A DNA stretch of 33,527 nt from assembly GCA_009786825.1 (NCBI GenBank), contig WQRI01000012.1:1-33527 (forward strand), given 5' to 3'. Position numbers and translations under genes: made by a program. Below are positions 18,009 to 27,156 of the stretch, in pieces (positions within the stretch are counted from its first letter, which is position 1; every line of letters starts with the position of its first letter). This stretch comes from Bacillota bacterium. Lineage in GTDB: Bacteria > Bacillota > Clostridia > Christensenellales > WQRI01. The notes beneath the pieces are model-generated. The model was not told the origin of the DNA. It worked only from the letters and a program-made list of their open reading frames with translations, and searched no databases.

Positions 18009-18058
18009 TTTGTTACTAGCCCCTACTAGCCCCTGCAAAGTACAGGGCTAGTAACAAA
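18009..18058. promoter_or_regulatory. 14-bp-stem hairpin upstream of the toxin-like gene
   Basis: TTTGTTACTAGCCC ... GGGCTAGTAACAAA with an extra CTAGCCCC copy in the loop. Confidence 0.6.
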
Positions 18059-18086
18059 GTAAAATGTATTTTGCTTACCTAAGCGC

Positions 18087-18422
18087 TTATGTTGTTTTGG
18101 TTGTTTTGCCCCGCGTGATTGTTTTGGTTGCCTTGGTTGCTTTTGTTACCTTTTGTTTAATGTCTTCTATGCACTTGTGGGTTTTTTCTACGCACTTATA
18201 GGTTTGCTCTATACATTTGTTGGTCTCGTCTAGTAGGGTGTATGTTGTGTCTGCAACTTGTTTAAGTTCGCCAATCTCCCTTAGGCGCGAAGTTAGTTTT
18301 TCTATAACGTTTTGGTATTTTTGTTCTCTTTTCGAACTGTCTTTTATTAAAATATAAAGCAGTATACAAAAAAGAGAAGCAAAAATCCCGTAAGATATTG
18401 TTTCTCTTAAAATCTCTGTCAA
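18087..18422 (-). CDS. BhlA/UviB-type holin-like protein
   Basis: MTEILRETISYGIFASLFCILLYILIKDSSKREQKYQNVIEKLTSRL...: N-terminal TM followed by KREQKYQNVI, typical of the family; TTG start with GGGAGGG RBS. Confidence 0.7.
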   Translation of the reverse strand: MTEILRETISYGIFASLFCILLYILIKDSSKREQKYQNVIEKLTSRLREIGELKQVADTTYTLLDETNKCIEQTYKCVEKTHKCIEDIKQKVTKATKATKTITRGKTTKTT

Positions 18423-18442
18423 TTAAATTCCCTCCCTTTAAT

Positions 18443-18501
18443 TTTAAATTGTAAATGTTAAATGTTAAATAATTCAACATTTACAATTTAGCATTTAACA
18501 T
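18443..18501. repeat. Inverted heptamer array (GTTAAAT/ATTTAAC)
   Basis: aaattgtaaatgttaaatgttaaataattcaacatttacaatttagcatttaacattt, abuts stop at 18505. Confidence 0.7.
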
Positions 18502-18504
18502 TTC

Positions 18505-19368
18505 TTAGCGCCTATTTAAAATGTGTTGATATACGCGCCCAAAGTTTGGACCTAGGGCTTGTCTTAGATTAGGGTCGCCCTCGAAAGCCCTTATTGCATC
18601 TTGGCGCGTCATATTATCAAAAAACCTTATCGCCGCTTGCATCTTAGCATCGTAGCGCGCTTGATTATGGCGAGTAGCACCCACCCTATGAAATAACTCT
18701 TCCATTCTAACATTTTGGTCAAACGCCCTATCAGAGCGGTCTGCTTGAAACCTTGCCTCGTTGGCTTTAAGCGTATTATTATACTTAAGCACATCTTGCA
18801 TTCGCCGCTCGCGCTCTGCTGTCAACTCGTTTATACGCATAGTAAGGTTTGCCGCGTGCTGAATATCGAAGTTTGTAAGCGCGCTTTGCTTTCTGGTGTT
18901 TAAACTATCAAGTTCGAAATCTATGTTAGCCATTGTGCGCGCTGTGTCCATATTGATGTTGTTAATCTCGCTTATTTTGTGGCGGTCGAAATCTTCTATC
19001 TTGCCCATAATTATGCTAGAGCGCGCCAAACCACGCCTAAGCGCGTCGTTGTGGGCTTGTTCTGTACGCTGTGCGTGCATTTGCTGAACCGCCGTTTTGT
19101 TTGCCGCCGCCCCGTCTTGCGTATTCTCTTTAAGCCTTGTTAAATCTCTAGTCTGGTTGAAGTGGTCGGTTTTTATAGCCTCTTGCCCCCTTAAAAAGCC
19201 GTCCGTCAAACCCGCCTTAGCATAATCGCGTATCTGCTCGTCACTTCGCGCGTTGTATGTAAGTTTGTTCTGCCCTAGTGTATCGGGCGAATTATTCCCA
19301 CCAATGCCCTGCTGAGAATTAAACTGCCTATCTATATCCGCTAATTCTCTGTATAACTGTTCGTTCAT
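18505..19368 (-). CDS. Putative virion internal/ejection-type protein (287 aa)
   Basis: Helical, Q/N/R-rich, 'RRGLARSSIIMG' motif, located after tail/connector genes; strong RBS TAGGAGG. Confidence 0.45.
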   Translation of the reverse strand: MNEQLYRELADIDRQFNSQQGIGGNNSPDTLGQNKLTYNARSDEQIRDYAKAGLTDGFLRGQEAIKTDHFNQTRDLTRLKENTQDGAAANKTAVQQMHAQRTEQAHNDALRRGLARSSIIMGKIEDFDRHKISEINNINMDTARTMANIDFELDSLNTRKQSALTNFDIQHAANLTMRINELTAERERRMQDVLKYNNTLKANEARFQADRSDRAFDQNVRMEELFHRVGATRHNQARYDAKMQAAIRFFDNMTRQDAIRAFEGDPNLRQALGPNFGRVYQHILNRR

Positions 19369-19556
19369 TGCTTCCTCCTATGTAATTTGCAAAAAACTTT
19401 TTCGCTTTGTTGTTTAAACTTTCTTGCCCTTTTTTGTAAAAGTTTTTGCCTTTTCTCTTTGTTTTTTTCGTTCTCTAGATATTCATCTAACTGATTAGTC
19501 GCTAAAAACTCTACTGCACTACCATCAATCTTAAATTTAGAAATTCTAAACTTCAC
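19365..19556 (-). CDS. Small basic hypothetical protein (63 aa)
   Basis: GTG start with GAGGG upstream; ATGA stop-start overlap with next gene (19365-19368). Confidence 0.4.
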   Translation of the reverse strand: MKFRISKFKIDGSAVEFLATNQLDEYLENEKNKEKRQKLLQKRARKFKQQSEKVFCKLHRRKQ

Positions 19557-19614
19557 TCTAAACCCTCACTTAAACTTTAACGTCTCACTATCCTAACTAG
19601 GCTAAATAATCTTA

Positions 19615-19875
19615 CTAGGGCTTACTCTCACCGCTATTTACTGCACCACCGCCTACTTCGCCCTTTCTTGCTACACCACTACTTGCTTTACCCCCGCTCA
19701 CCACACCACTACTTGCCATAGCAAGCGGGCTTAAACTAGCCCCGCTAGCGCTTCCGCCCAATACTCTTTTAAACCTTTTGTTATCTGCCTCTATATAGTC
19801 TAGTCTCATTTTTATATCGTTTAACTCTTTTTGAAAAGCCAGCACACTATTTTGCAACAAATTATTTATTTCCAT
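19615..19875 (-). CDS. Small coiled-coil protein with Gly/Ser-rich tail (86 aa)
   Basis: MEINNLLQNSVLAFQKELNDIKMRLDYIEADNKRF...; RBS GAAGGAGA. Confidence 0.6.
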   Translation of the reverse strand: MEINNLLQNSVLAFQKELNDIKMRLDYIEADNKRFKRVLGGSASGASLSPLAMASSGVVSGGKASSGVARKGEVGGGAVNSGESKP

Positions 19876-19920
19876 AAAAAATTTTTCTCCTTCTTCGGTT
19901 TAACTAAACTTAAAACCCAA

Positions 19921-20106
19921 GAGCCTGCGGGATAATTAAATTGTAGGAATTGGCGAGTAGATTTTTGAGGCAAATTGGAAGTTTTTTTGTCTAAAGGCGT
20001 ACTACGTGTACGCAAAAAGACAAAAAAACTGAACAATTTGACCAAAAAGATGCCGCCAAAACTACAAAGAAAAATTGTTTTTTCGGTTTAATTATCCCGC
20101 AGGCTC
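19921..20106. repeat. 186-bp near-full-length palindrome with 20-bp terminal inverted repeats
   Basis: GAGCCTGCGGGATAATTAAA (19921-19940) and its exact inverse TTTAATTATCCCGCAGGCTC (20087-20106); inner GTTTTTTTGTCT/AGACAAAAAAAC and flanks also pair; overlaps the stop codon of the 20105 gene. Confidence 0.88.
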
Positions 20107-21625
20107 AAATATAACTCACGTTGAATTTTACGTTTGAGATATCGATTATATTTATGCTAGAATGAAACCTTATACTTGCCATTTTAAACTTTAAGTTTAG
20201 TTTGAGCGTAGTAACTCTTGCTGTGTTAGTATCTTGCCCCATTTGAGAAAACCCTAGCCTGTATGTATACGTGTCGCTCTCTGTTACAATTGTAACATTA
20301 AGCGCTTGCGTGAGGGTCACGTCTATAGAGTTTAAAATTTTGTACTTATCGGGCGCGTCAAAATCCATATAGCCGGTTAAATACCACTTTTCTGTTATAC
20401 CCTCAAAAACTCTGCCCCAATTTTCTACTATCATACCAACACGACCCTGCGACACATTAACATTAAAAAGCGTACACGCGAGGATAGAAACCCGAGAATA
20501 CTTTATCACATTTAGCGATGTTATGTTGTGTCCGCGCACAATCGCATAAACGCCCTCGTTTAAATCAAACTGAAACAGCGCATTATTTGCTGATATGGTT
20601 GAAAAAGTAGGACCCCACGCCCTACTTAAACTCTCAGTCGCGTGGCAAGACAAATAGTATTTGCCGTTGTGATAACAGCCAACAGAATTGTGGTTAGTTA
20701 TACGAGCAAAATATCTGCTAGTCTCTGCAAAAATTTTGCGTGCAGTTGTGCCATCAAACATATAAAGCCCATCTTCTGCCAAAAACACAATCACATTTCC
20801 GCAAACCGCAACGCTACCCTCATAAATTCTGGTAGTAGAAGAATACACGTTAAACAAGGTAAAATCTCGCTGGTCGCCAAGCGCATTAAGCCTAGCAATT
20901 CCGTAAGAGCGTATAATATATATAGTATGCCCAATAGACACAAGTTTGTTAAAGGGTCCGTGTTCATCTACTAAATCTATAAAGCCGCCCTCTGAGATAG
21001 ATACGTTAAAGTTTGTTGGGTCTAAATCTTCAGAAAACCATATTCTATAGCCGTCTTCCGCCGTTAAAGCAAATGTTCTCTCACCCACAACAAGCGCGTC
21101 TCTTAAGGCGGGCGCATTTGCAATTCGCCTCATATTGCCCGTACCATTCCACGTGAATACGCCATCAGTTGCCGAGTAAAATATCATAACATCTTCGCTT
21201 TTTAGCCTGTAAAAAATAGCGGTTGGCACAGATGTAAAACTCTGAAGTATTATCTCAAAAGTTAAGGGTCTAATATTCAAGTTTGCAAACCTAACACGGC
21301 TACCCTCAAAAATCAGTAAAAAGTCGTTTACCCGCCCTGTGCTAAAGTTTGTTTTAGGATAGTGCCAAACGCGGTTGGGGTTAATAGGGCTAGGAAGCGG
21401 ATTTACTGCAAGTGAGTGTATAACCCTATCGGGTATAGCAAAGGGCGCGATTCCAAAACTAGTGCTTATACCCGCGGTAGATACAGTTACGTTTGCAAAA
21501 TCCCACGCATTACTAAGCGGCAACAAGTTTTGCGTAACGTTAGTTTTTGCACTACCAAACCGCCTGATACTTGTACGGCTTTTGCGCTGAGCAACCCTAG
21601 GCGACTTATTATCATAAAAAATCAT
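20105..21625 (-). CDS. Tail/packaged-DNA-stabilisation-like beta-propeller structural protein (506 aa)
   Basis: Repeated beta-rich blades (VMIFYSATDGVFTWNGTGNMRRI, GYRIWFSEDLDPTNFNVS, VIVFLAEDGLYMFDGTTARKI), position after the connector; RBS TGGAGG. Confidence 0.55.
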   Translation of the reverse strand: MIFYDNKSPRVAQRKSRTSIRRFGSAKTNVTQNLLPLSNAWDFANVTVSTAGISTSFGIAPFAIPDRVIHSLAVNPLPSPINPNRVWHYPKTNFSTGRVNDFLLIFEGSRVRFANLNIRPLTFEIILQSFTSVPTAIFYRLKSEDVMIFYSATDGVFTWNGTGNMRRIANAPALRDALVVGERTFALTAEDGYRIWFSEDLDPTNFNVSISEGGFIDLVDEHGPFNKLVSIGHTIYIIRSYGIARLNALGDQRDFTLFNVYSSTTRIYEGSVAVCGNVIVFLAEDGLYMFDGTTARKIFAETSRYFARITNHNSVGCYHNGKYYLSCHATESLSRAWGPTFSTISANNALFQFDLNEGVYAIVRGHNITSLNVIKYSRVSILACTLFNVNVSQGRVGMIVENWGRVFEGITEKWYLTGYMDFDAPDKYKILNSIDVTLTQALNVTIVTESDTYTYRLGFSQMGQDTNTARVTTLKLNLKFKMASIRFHSSINIIDISNVKFNVSYI

Positions 21626-21642
21626 AAAACCTCCATTTTTTT

Positions 21643-21792
21643 AAATGTACAAATTACAAATGTTAAATTCAATTAATGTCAAAACTTTTGAACAGCCTAC
21701 TATATGCGCATATAAGCAATTTGCTAAAAATAAATTCTGCCCGCGCTAGCGGTGAAACATTTGTAATTTGTAATTTATAATTTGTAATTTGG
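21643..21792. repeat. Heptamer-arm element A
   Basis: Left arm AAATGTACAAATTACAAATGTT; core TCTGCCCGCGCTAGCGGTGAAAC (21736-21758); right arm ATTTGTAATTTGTAATTTATAATTTGTAATTT; abuts stop at 21793. Confidence 0.8.
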
Positions 21793-22347
21793 TTAAAGCC
21801 ATTTTCGCCGTCTCACTCTTATCTCAGACTTCTTTCTTGTTGCTATGCGCAGATAATCTCTAAACTTTCTATCCCATATAAAGTGTTCGTCTAACCTGCT
21901 ACCCGCCAAACAAAATTCGGATACTATGCCGTGTCCTATCCCGTTTACGCTTAAGCCAAACCAAGTAGGCACGCTATCGTTTAAGCCAAGCGTGGCTAGC
22001 GGATAGGTGTATATAATTTCGCACCGCCCGTTTGCAAGGGCTATGTGGTCTGGAAAAACGCGGTACGACACATTCGCCCCACCAGTTGTTTTTATGCTTA
22101 AAATATTAAGTAGCCTATGTTGCAAACTTGCAATTTCTATCCTATTATCCCTAACATCAAACTGCTCTCTCGCTTTAAGCGGAGAATAAACGGCGGCAAT
22201 CTCTTGCAAAACCCTATTAGTTGCGGTAAGAAGTTCTGGCACATCACGGCAACCAAAACCCTGACCGGGCGGCAAATGCGTCACCCCAACAGCATCATTT
22301 AACTGCAACTTTTCTGCCGCATTTCTTATTAATTCTCTAACCGTCAT
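21793..22347 (-). CDS. Head-tail connector/adaptor-like protein (184 aa)
   Basis: Size, position between capsid and tail gene, helical N-terminus MTVRELIRNAAEKLQLND... Confidence 0.5.
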   Translation of the reverse strand: MTVRELIRNAAEKLQLNDAVGVTHLPPGQGFGCRDVPELLTATNRVLQEIAAVYSPLKAREQFDVRDNRIEIASLQHRLLNILSIKTTGGANVSYRVFPDHIALANGRCEIIYTYPLATLGLNDSVPTWFGLSVNGIGHGIVSEFCLAGSRLDEHFIWDRKFRDYLRIATRKKSEIRVRRRKWL

Positions 22348-22362
22348 ATCAATTCCCTTTTT

Positions 22363-22491
22363 TTAATGTTAAATGCTAAATGTTTAATGTTAAATTGTTG
22401 TATCGCTAGCGCGGGCAAAGATGTTAACTGTACAAAAGCAAACGCATCTAATGAGTTTAACCATTTAAAATTTAACACTTAACATTTAAAA
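22363..22491. repeat. Heptamer-arm element B
   Basis: Left arm TTAATGTTAAATGCTAAATGTTTAATGTTAAAT; core (inverse) TCGCTAGCGCGGGC; right arm ATTTAAAATTTAACACTTAACATTT; abuts stop at 22492. Confidence 0.8.
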
Positions 22492-22770
22492 CTACTCAAA
22501 GTATCCGAGTTGTTCGTTGTGCTTTTGCATTTCTTTTAAAAGCCGTGCTTTATTTTCTACACGGCTTTTATTAGTTAGCAAAATTGTTCTCGCATCTAGT
22601 TTACTATAAGGCACAACCAAAGCAAGCGTATTTCCATACTGCCCGCTATGGTGTACCTCATACCGACTCTCACGCGCGTTATACACAACGAAATAACCCG
22701 AATCTATTTCTTTTATCCTACTTGATACATCAAACAAATCGTTTTGTATATAAACTAAATGATTATTCAT
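22492..22770 (-). CDS. Small hypothetical phage structural-region protein
   Basis: MNNHLVYIQNDLFDVSSRIKEIDSGYFVVYNARESRYEVHHSGQYGNTLALVVPYSKLDARTI...; ATG at 22770 chosen over the ORF-track start. Confidence 0.6.
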   Translation of the reverse strand: MNNHLVYIQNDLFDVSSRIKEIDSGYFVVYNARESRYEVHHSGQYGNTLALVVPYSKLDARTILLTNKSRVENKARLLKEMQKHNEQLGYFE

Positions 22771-22780
22771 AATACTAATT

Positions 22781-22939
22781 GGCAATTAACAGGTAACAAG
22801 TAACAAGTGTTAAACTCGTAATATGCCCTACGTTTTAACAGTTAACAGCGCGCAAGTTGTAAAAATTTATTGTTTGCTATTCGAAAAACTTGTTACCTGT
22901 TAATTGTTACTTGTTAATTGTTACTTGTACATTGTCCAA
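22781..22939. repeat. Heptamer-arm element D
   Basis: Left arm CAATTAACAGGTAACAAGTAACAAGTG; right arm (inverse) CTTGTTACCTGTTAATTGTTACTTGTTAATTGTTACTTGTACATTG; GC core cagcgcgcaagttg. Confidence 0.8.
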
Positions 22940-24112
22940 CTACCTTTCCGTTATTCCTATTATTCTAGCCTGACCTACTGGCTTGTTACAGATTAAGTCT
23001 GCATACTTAACAAGCGTAGCCGTGTAGATTGGTCTGCGCTCTAGTTGCTTTATTATGCGCCCGTCCTCGCCCTGCAACCATTGCCAGTCGCACAACTGAT
23101 GTAGGTTAAACTCTTTGCTGTTCAATAAATACATCGTGTTTCGCGGGCAGAACCTATCTGACGTAACAGGTATGCCGTTGTAAGAGATTGCCTTATAGCC
23201 GCCCTCTAAATTCATAATGTCTATGTTGCGCTTAAAACTAGACAAATACTCTTGGTACGCCCTTTTAACCCCGCTAGAACATAGTATAAAGTCTACTTGA
23301 GATGCCGAGTTTTCATCTAAAAAGTCTATAGCAGATTGCATCTGAATCTCAGAAATCGCACCGCCGTCTGCCGCCGTCTCGTAAGGCGACAACCACCTAT
23401 AAGTGCTTCGCTCTAGCCCGTACAAATCTCTAGAAGTGTCAAAAATTGCTTCTAAGCCCGTTAGTTCTAACCCGTGAGAGCCTTGTATAACAATATCTGT
23501 GCCAACAACAACACCCGCAGTAGAGCCGCTTGCCAAAACGTGAATGATGCTATCACGCCTGTCAATCGCAATAATTTCCATTGTGTTAATGCCCGCAACG
23601 CGCGCCCCGCCAGAGTAAACCTCGCAAACCTGCCCTTCCAAAAAGTTATGTATGTTGCTTACTCTAAAAGCAGTCGGGCTTATAACTTCACTAACACTTC
23701 CAAGTATACCAGAGCCATTTCCAAAAAGCATACGCCCCAAGTTAAGCGCGCTAGAGCGCACAAGCCCTTCCATCTCTGCGTTAAGTAAATTAACAAAAGC
23801 GCCCGCGTTATTCTCACTAGCCCTTATCGCTTTGTCTGTAATCTCTATAGTACCATAAAGGTTTTTAAGCGTAAGCACAAACTGCGCATACTTGTTTGGG
23901 TTAGCCTTTGGAAGCTCGCCATCTTCAAGCCCAGCGCCAATACCACCATTAATTCCGTAAGACACTAACTTGCGAATGTCCTTACCCCAAACATCACTCT
24001 CTAATTGCTTTATCCTTGCTAAAAACGGATTAGCATTTGTATTTAACTGATTTGTAACCGCGTCTAAATAAAAACTTTTTAACGCGTTTTCTGCCGTAGT
24101 AAAATTTACCAT
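22940..24112 (-). CDS. Major capsid protein (HK97-fold type)
   Basis: MVNFTTAENALKSFYLDAVTNQLNTNANPFLARIKQ...NLYGTIEITDKAIRASENNAGAFVNLLNAEMEGLVRSSALNLGRMLFGNGSG; follows scaffold-like gene; RBS AAGGAGA. Confidence 0.85.
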   Translation of the reverse strand: MVNFTTAENALKSFYLDAVTNQLNTNANPFLARIKQLESDVWGKDIRKLVSYGINGGIGAGLEDGELPKANPNKYAQFVLTLKNLYGTIEITDKAIRASENNAGAFVNLLNAEMEGLVRSSALNLGRMLFGNGSGILGSVSEVISPTAFRVSNIHNFLEGQVCEVYSGGARVAGINTMEIIAIDRRDSIIHVLASGSTAGVVVGTDIVIQGSHGLELTGLEAIFDTSRDLYGLERSTYRWLSPYETAADGGAISEIQMQSAIDFLDENSASQVDFILCSSGVKRAYQEYLSSFKRNIDIMNLEGGYKAISYNGIPVTSDRFCPRNTMYLLNSKEFNLHQLCDWQWLQGEDGRIIKQLERRPIYTATLVKYADLICNKPVGQARIIGITER

Positions 24113-24146
24113 AATAATTTTTCTCCTTTTCTTTTGTTTTTCAAAT

Positions 24147-24300
24147 TTTTAATGTTAAATGTTAAATGTTTAATGGCTTCACCGCTTAGCGCGGATAAAA
24201 TTTATTGCTTTTGCAAAAAGAATACAACTAGTCGGCTGTTGAGACGTTTTGTAAATAATGTTTGTAACCATTTAACATTTAGCATTTACCATTTAACATT
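24147..24300. repeat. Heptamer-arm element C
   Basis: Left arm AATGTTAAATGTTAAATGTTTAATGG; core CTTCACCGCTTAGCGCGGATAAAATTTATTG; right arm CCATTTAACATTTAGCATTTACCATTTAACATT; abuts stop at 24301. Confidence 0.85.
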
Positions 24301-25149
24301 CTAGTACCTTCTAAAAAAATCTAATGCCATTTTGCCAGCCTCAAAAACAGACTTTGGTCTGTTGGGTGGCAAAGCCGAAATTTCCCCGCCACTTCCTGAT
24401 ATTGTAGCGGGCGCACTCATCTGCGAAATCTCATTTAAATAATCTGCAATAACTCGAGATTTAACCAAGTCATTGTTGTAGATATATTCCTCTAAAAAAC
24501 TCTCATCGTTTGCAACATCGTTTTTAGGGGCGTAAAGCCTATCTAAAACGCGCGAATACGCAACTTCAAGCGCATTAGCGCCGCTTGCAAATTCGCTTTC
24601 ATTAACAAGTTCTTTAGCAATTTCTGCAGACAAACCTACAGCCTTTGGGTGCTTTAGTAAAAACGCATCAACACTATTTTGCCAACTCTCATCGTGCCAC
24701 GGCAGAGGGGCAGCGTCCTGCGTATCCCCCGCTACAGCACTTCTCTCAGCGCCAACACTCTCACCACTCGCCAACTCTTTTTCAAGCGCGCTCAGCCTTT
24801 GCGACTTTTTAGTAAACTCGCTCTCTAAAGACTGATACGCTCGAAACAGCGCCTCTGCATCTTTAAACTTCCCAAAGGTTTTCTCTTTTGTATCTTGCTG
24901 GTCAGACTTCAAAGCGTCACTCTCACAGCCACCACTATCACCACGGCTCTCACAACTCTCATAGCCACCACTCTTACCGCGGCTCTCACAACTCTCGTAG
25001 CCATATTCCTTGCCACTGCCGTGTACATCGCCTTGCCCGCCACCAACACTATTAGAACCCGTATCTATCTGCCCTCTAGCAGCCTCAACAATCTTACTTC
25101 CCCCTGCCCTAACAAATCTAACAGGTTGCTCTAATAAAACTTCACTCAT
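24301..25149 (-). CDS. Scaffold-like protein (282 aa)
   Basis: Between portal and capsid; acidic helical; 'FGKFKDAEALFRAYQSLESEFTKKSQRLSALEKEL' typical of phage scaffold proteins; RBS AAGGAGA. Confidence 0.65.
   Translation of the reverse strand: MSEVLLEQPVRFVRAGGSKIVEAARGQIDTGSNSVGGGQGDVHGSGKEYGYESCESRGKSGGYESCESRGDSGGCESDALKSDQQDTKEKTFGKFKDAEALFRAYQSLESEFTKKSQRLSALEKELASGESVGAERSAVAGDTQDAAPLPWHDESWQNSVDAFLLKHPKAVGLSAEIAKELVNESEFASGANALEVAYSRVLDRLYAPKNDVANDESFLEEYIYNNDLVKSRVIADYLNEISQMSAPATISGSGGEISALPPNRPKSVFEAGKMALDFFRRY
24925..25010 (-). repeat. In-frame tandem repeat encoding GGYESCESRG[KD]S
   Basis: YGYESCESRGKSGGYESCESRGDSGGCES. Confidence 0.85.
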
Positions 25150-25221
25150 AATTTTTTTCTCCTTTTTTTCCTATGTATTTTAAATCGTTTCTCTAACAAA
25201 AATTCCCCACGCGTACTTTTT

Positions 25222-27156
25222 CTAAATTTCCATTTGCATTAGGGTTTGTAGTTCTAGTGCTTTGTATTTTTTGTGCATACGAAGGTGTTCTAAGAAAAAC
25301 TCTTCTATGTGGGGTGATTTTTGGATTAGTTCTTCATAATCACCGCTTAGCATAAAGCGCGTGTGTTCTGCTATATGCAGTTGGTGTTCATCTATCTCAC
25401 TTGGCGCGAATACACCGCTTTGAAGCAGTAAGTTTTCTTTAGCCGCGCGGCGAATATGCATTGTAGATAAATCTTGCCCGTTTTCCCAACCGCCAAAGCC
25501 TAGCATATCCAACACGCGCACGCGCATCTCATCTGTAAGTATGCCCGCTTCGTTGTGCAAAAGCCCCGCTTTAAAAAGTTCGAAAACCATATTTCTGCGC
25601 TGAGCGGGCGAGTTATTAAGTTCGTTCTCTGTCTCAAAAATAATCTCGTTAATGCTAAGTTCAGAGCTTGTCCAGTAATAAAGTTGAACATCACCGCCCT
25701 TGCCCGTTATTCGCGACATTCTCTGCACATTAGCAAACTGTTTGTAAAGGCGCAGTATATGTTCACCCACGCCCCTTATCGCTTCGCGTATGCTGTCTGC
25801 CGTAATTGATAGGCGCGTATCATCTTGCTCTATCAAAAGTTGCATAGCAACACCGCTGTTAATATTAGAAGCAACGGCGCTTCGCTTCATCAAGTCAGAC
25901 ACGCCAGACACCGCCACAAACTCGTTAATCAACTTGTCTTCCTCGTGAGAAAATTCTGCCGGCACGCGCCCCGTATCCATCATCTGCGGTGGTCTTGCAC
26001 CTTGGCGATACACCAAAACTTTACCCGGCGACAACCCCTCTTCCTCTAAATTTTCTACATCAACACTTCCGTCCTCTAGCGTTAATACGCCCATTGCTAT
26101 TCGGTTCAAAAATTCTAATTTGCGATTTTTAACCGCATTGTAGGCTCTCTGAATGGGTATTGTGCGCTCAATCACAGAAGTTCCCCAAAAAGAACCCGGC
26201 ATATTTACAGACGCTTGCCTTATAAATGGAAGCCCCCTTTTGTTGTCGTCTTTGTTGATAAACGGCAACTCGCCAACGTAGAGCAACTTGTCTTTTGCAA
26301 TTATAACAAGCCTGCCTTGCGGATACTTTTTAGATGGCACTTCGTAGCGCTCTATCACAACACAATGCTCTGACTTGGTAGATTTAGAAAGTTTAGGTAT
26401 AAAACTAGAATAGCCAAACCCGCCCAAAACATTAACATTATCAAGCGTAAAAACATCAACGTCCTCGCCCTCTACTTCCACGCCCCAAATATCATTTATC
26501 AAATCTTTGTGATAAGCCTTTGCGTGTATTATGCTTCGTAAGTCTGCCATACTAGACAAATTGCTGTCCGGATAAATCTCGAACGGCGGAATTGCAGACA
26601 CTTCTATCTCGCCCTCGTTAATAGCAAACCCGTCGTCCGTATAGCCTACAATGCGACCCTTTCTGCTGTTCCACGCAGTTTTGTAAAACGCAGTTCCGCA
26701 TACTTCCGACCACATCGTAGCCGCGTTAATCGCTTGGTCTACTTTAAGTTTAGAGTATGCCGAGTGCAATACGTTGGTTGATAGTTTTGCTGTGTATAAA
26801 TCGCTATCCGTGTTAGAGGCAGGTAAGACTTTCATCAGGGGTCTTACACGCCCAAGTCGCGCAAGGCGCGTCTCAACAATGGGCGCTATGTGGTTATACA
26901 CTTCCCTTTCTTGCCAATCGAACACACGACTAGAAGCCTCCACCTCGCCATTTTTATGCACGTTAGTATACTGGTTGCCGATTAAAAAATTCATATTAAG
27001 TTGCCACTGACTATCAAACACTCGGCGCTCTTTTTGCCTGTTTAAAAAGTCGTCCCGCACTTCCTTTACCAAATCTTCGTAAAAGGTTTGCTCTAGTGTG
27101 TCCGCCATATCTAATAGTTTTTCACTAACAACCTTTTCATCTACTATATCACTCAT
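25222..27156 (-). CDS. Phage portal protein (644 aa)
   Basis: FLIGNQY...VYNHIAPIVETRLARLGRVRPLMKVLPAS...MWSEVCGTAFYKTAWN...IPPFEIYPDS; large P22-like portal architecture. Confidence 0.85.
   Translation of the reverse strand: MSDIVDEKVVSEKLLDMADTLEQTFYEDLVKEVRDDFLNRQKERRVFDSQWQLNMNFLIGNQYTNVHKNGEVEASSRVFDWQEREVYNHIAPIVETRLARLGRVRPLMKVLPASNTDSDLYTAKLSTNVLHSAYSKLKVDQAINAATMWSEVCGTAFYKTAWNSRKGRIVGYTDDGFAINEGEIEVSAIPPFEIYPDSNLSSMADLRSIIHAKAYHKDLINDIWGVEVEGEDVDVFTLDNVNVLGGFGYSSFIPKLSKSTKSEHCVVIERYEVPSKKYPQGRLVIIAKDKLLYVGELPFINKDDNKRGLPFIRQASVNMPGSFWGTSVIERTIPIQRAYNAVKNRKLEFLNRIAMGVLTLEDGSVDVENLEEEGLSPGKVLVYRQGARPPQMMDTGRVPAEFSHEEDKLINEFVAVSGVSDLMKRSAVASNINSGVAMQLLIEQDDTRLSITADSIREAIRGVGEHILRLYKQFANVQRMSRITGKGGDVQLYYWTSSELSINEIIFETENELNNSPAQRRNMVFELFKAGLLHNEAGILTDEMRVRVLDMLGFGGWENGQDLSTMHIRRAAKENLLLQSGVFAPSEIDEHQLHIAEHTRFMLSGDYEELIQKSPHIEEFFLEHLRMHKKYKALELQTLMQMEI

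Noticed and set aside
19921-20106. Simple rho-independent terminator
   Set aside because: Far too long (186 bp), exact TIRs at the ends, and no T-run placement typical of a terminator; better as a MITE/REP-like or structured RNA element.
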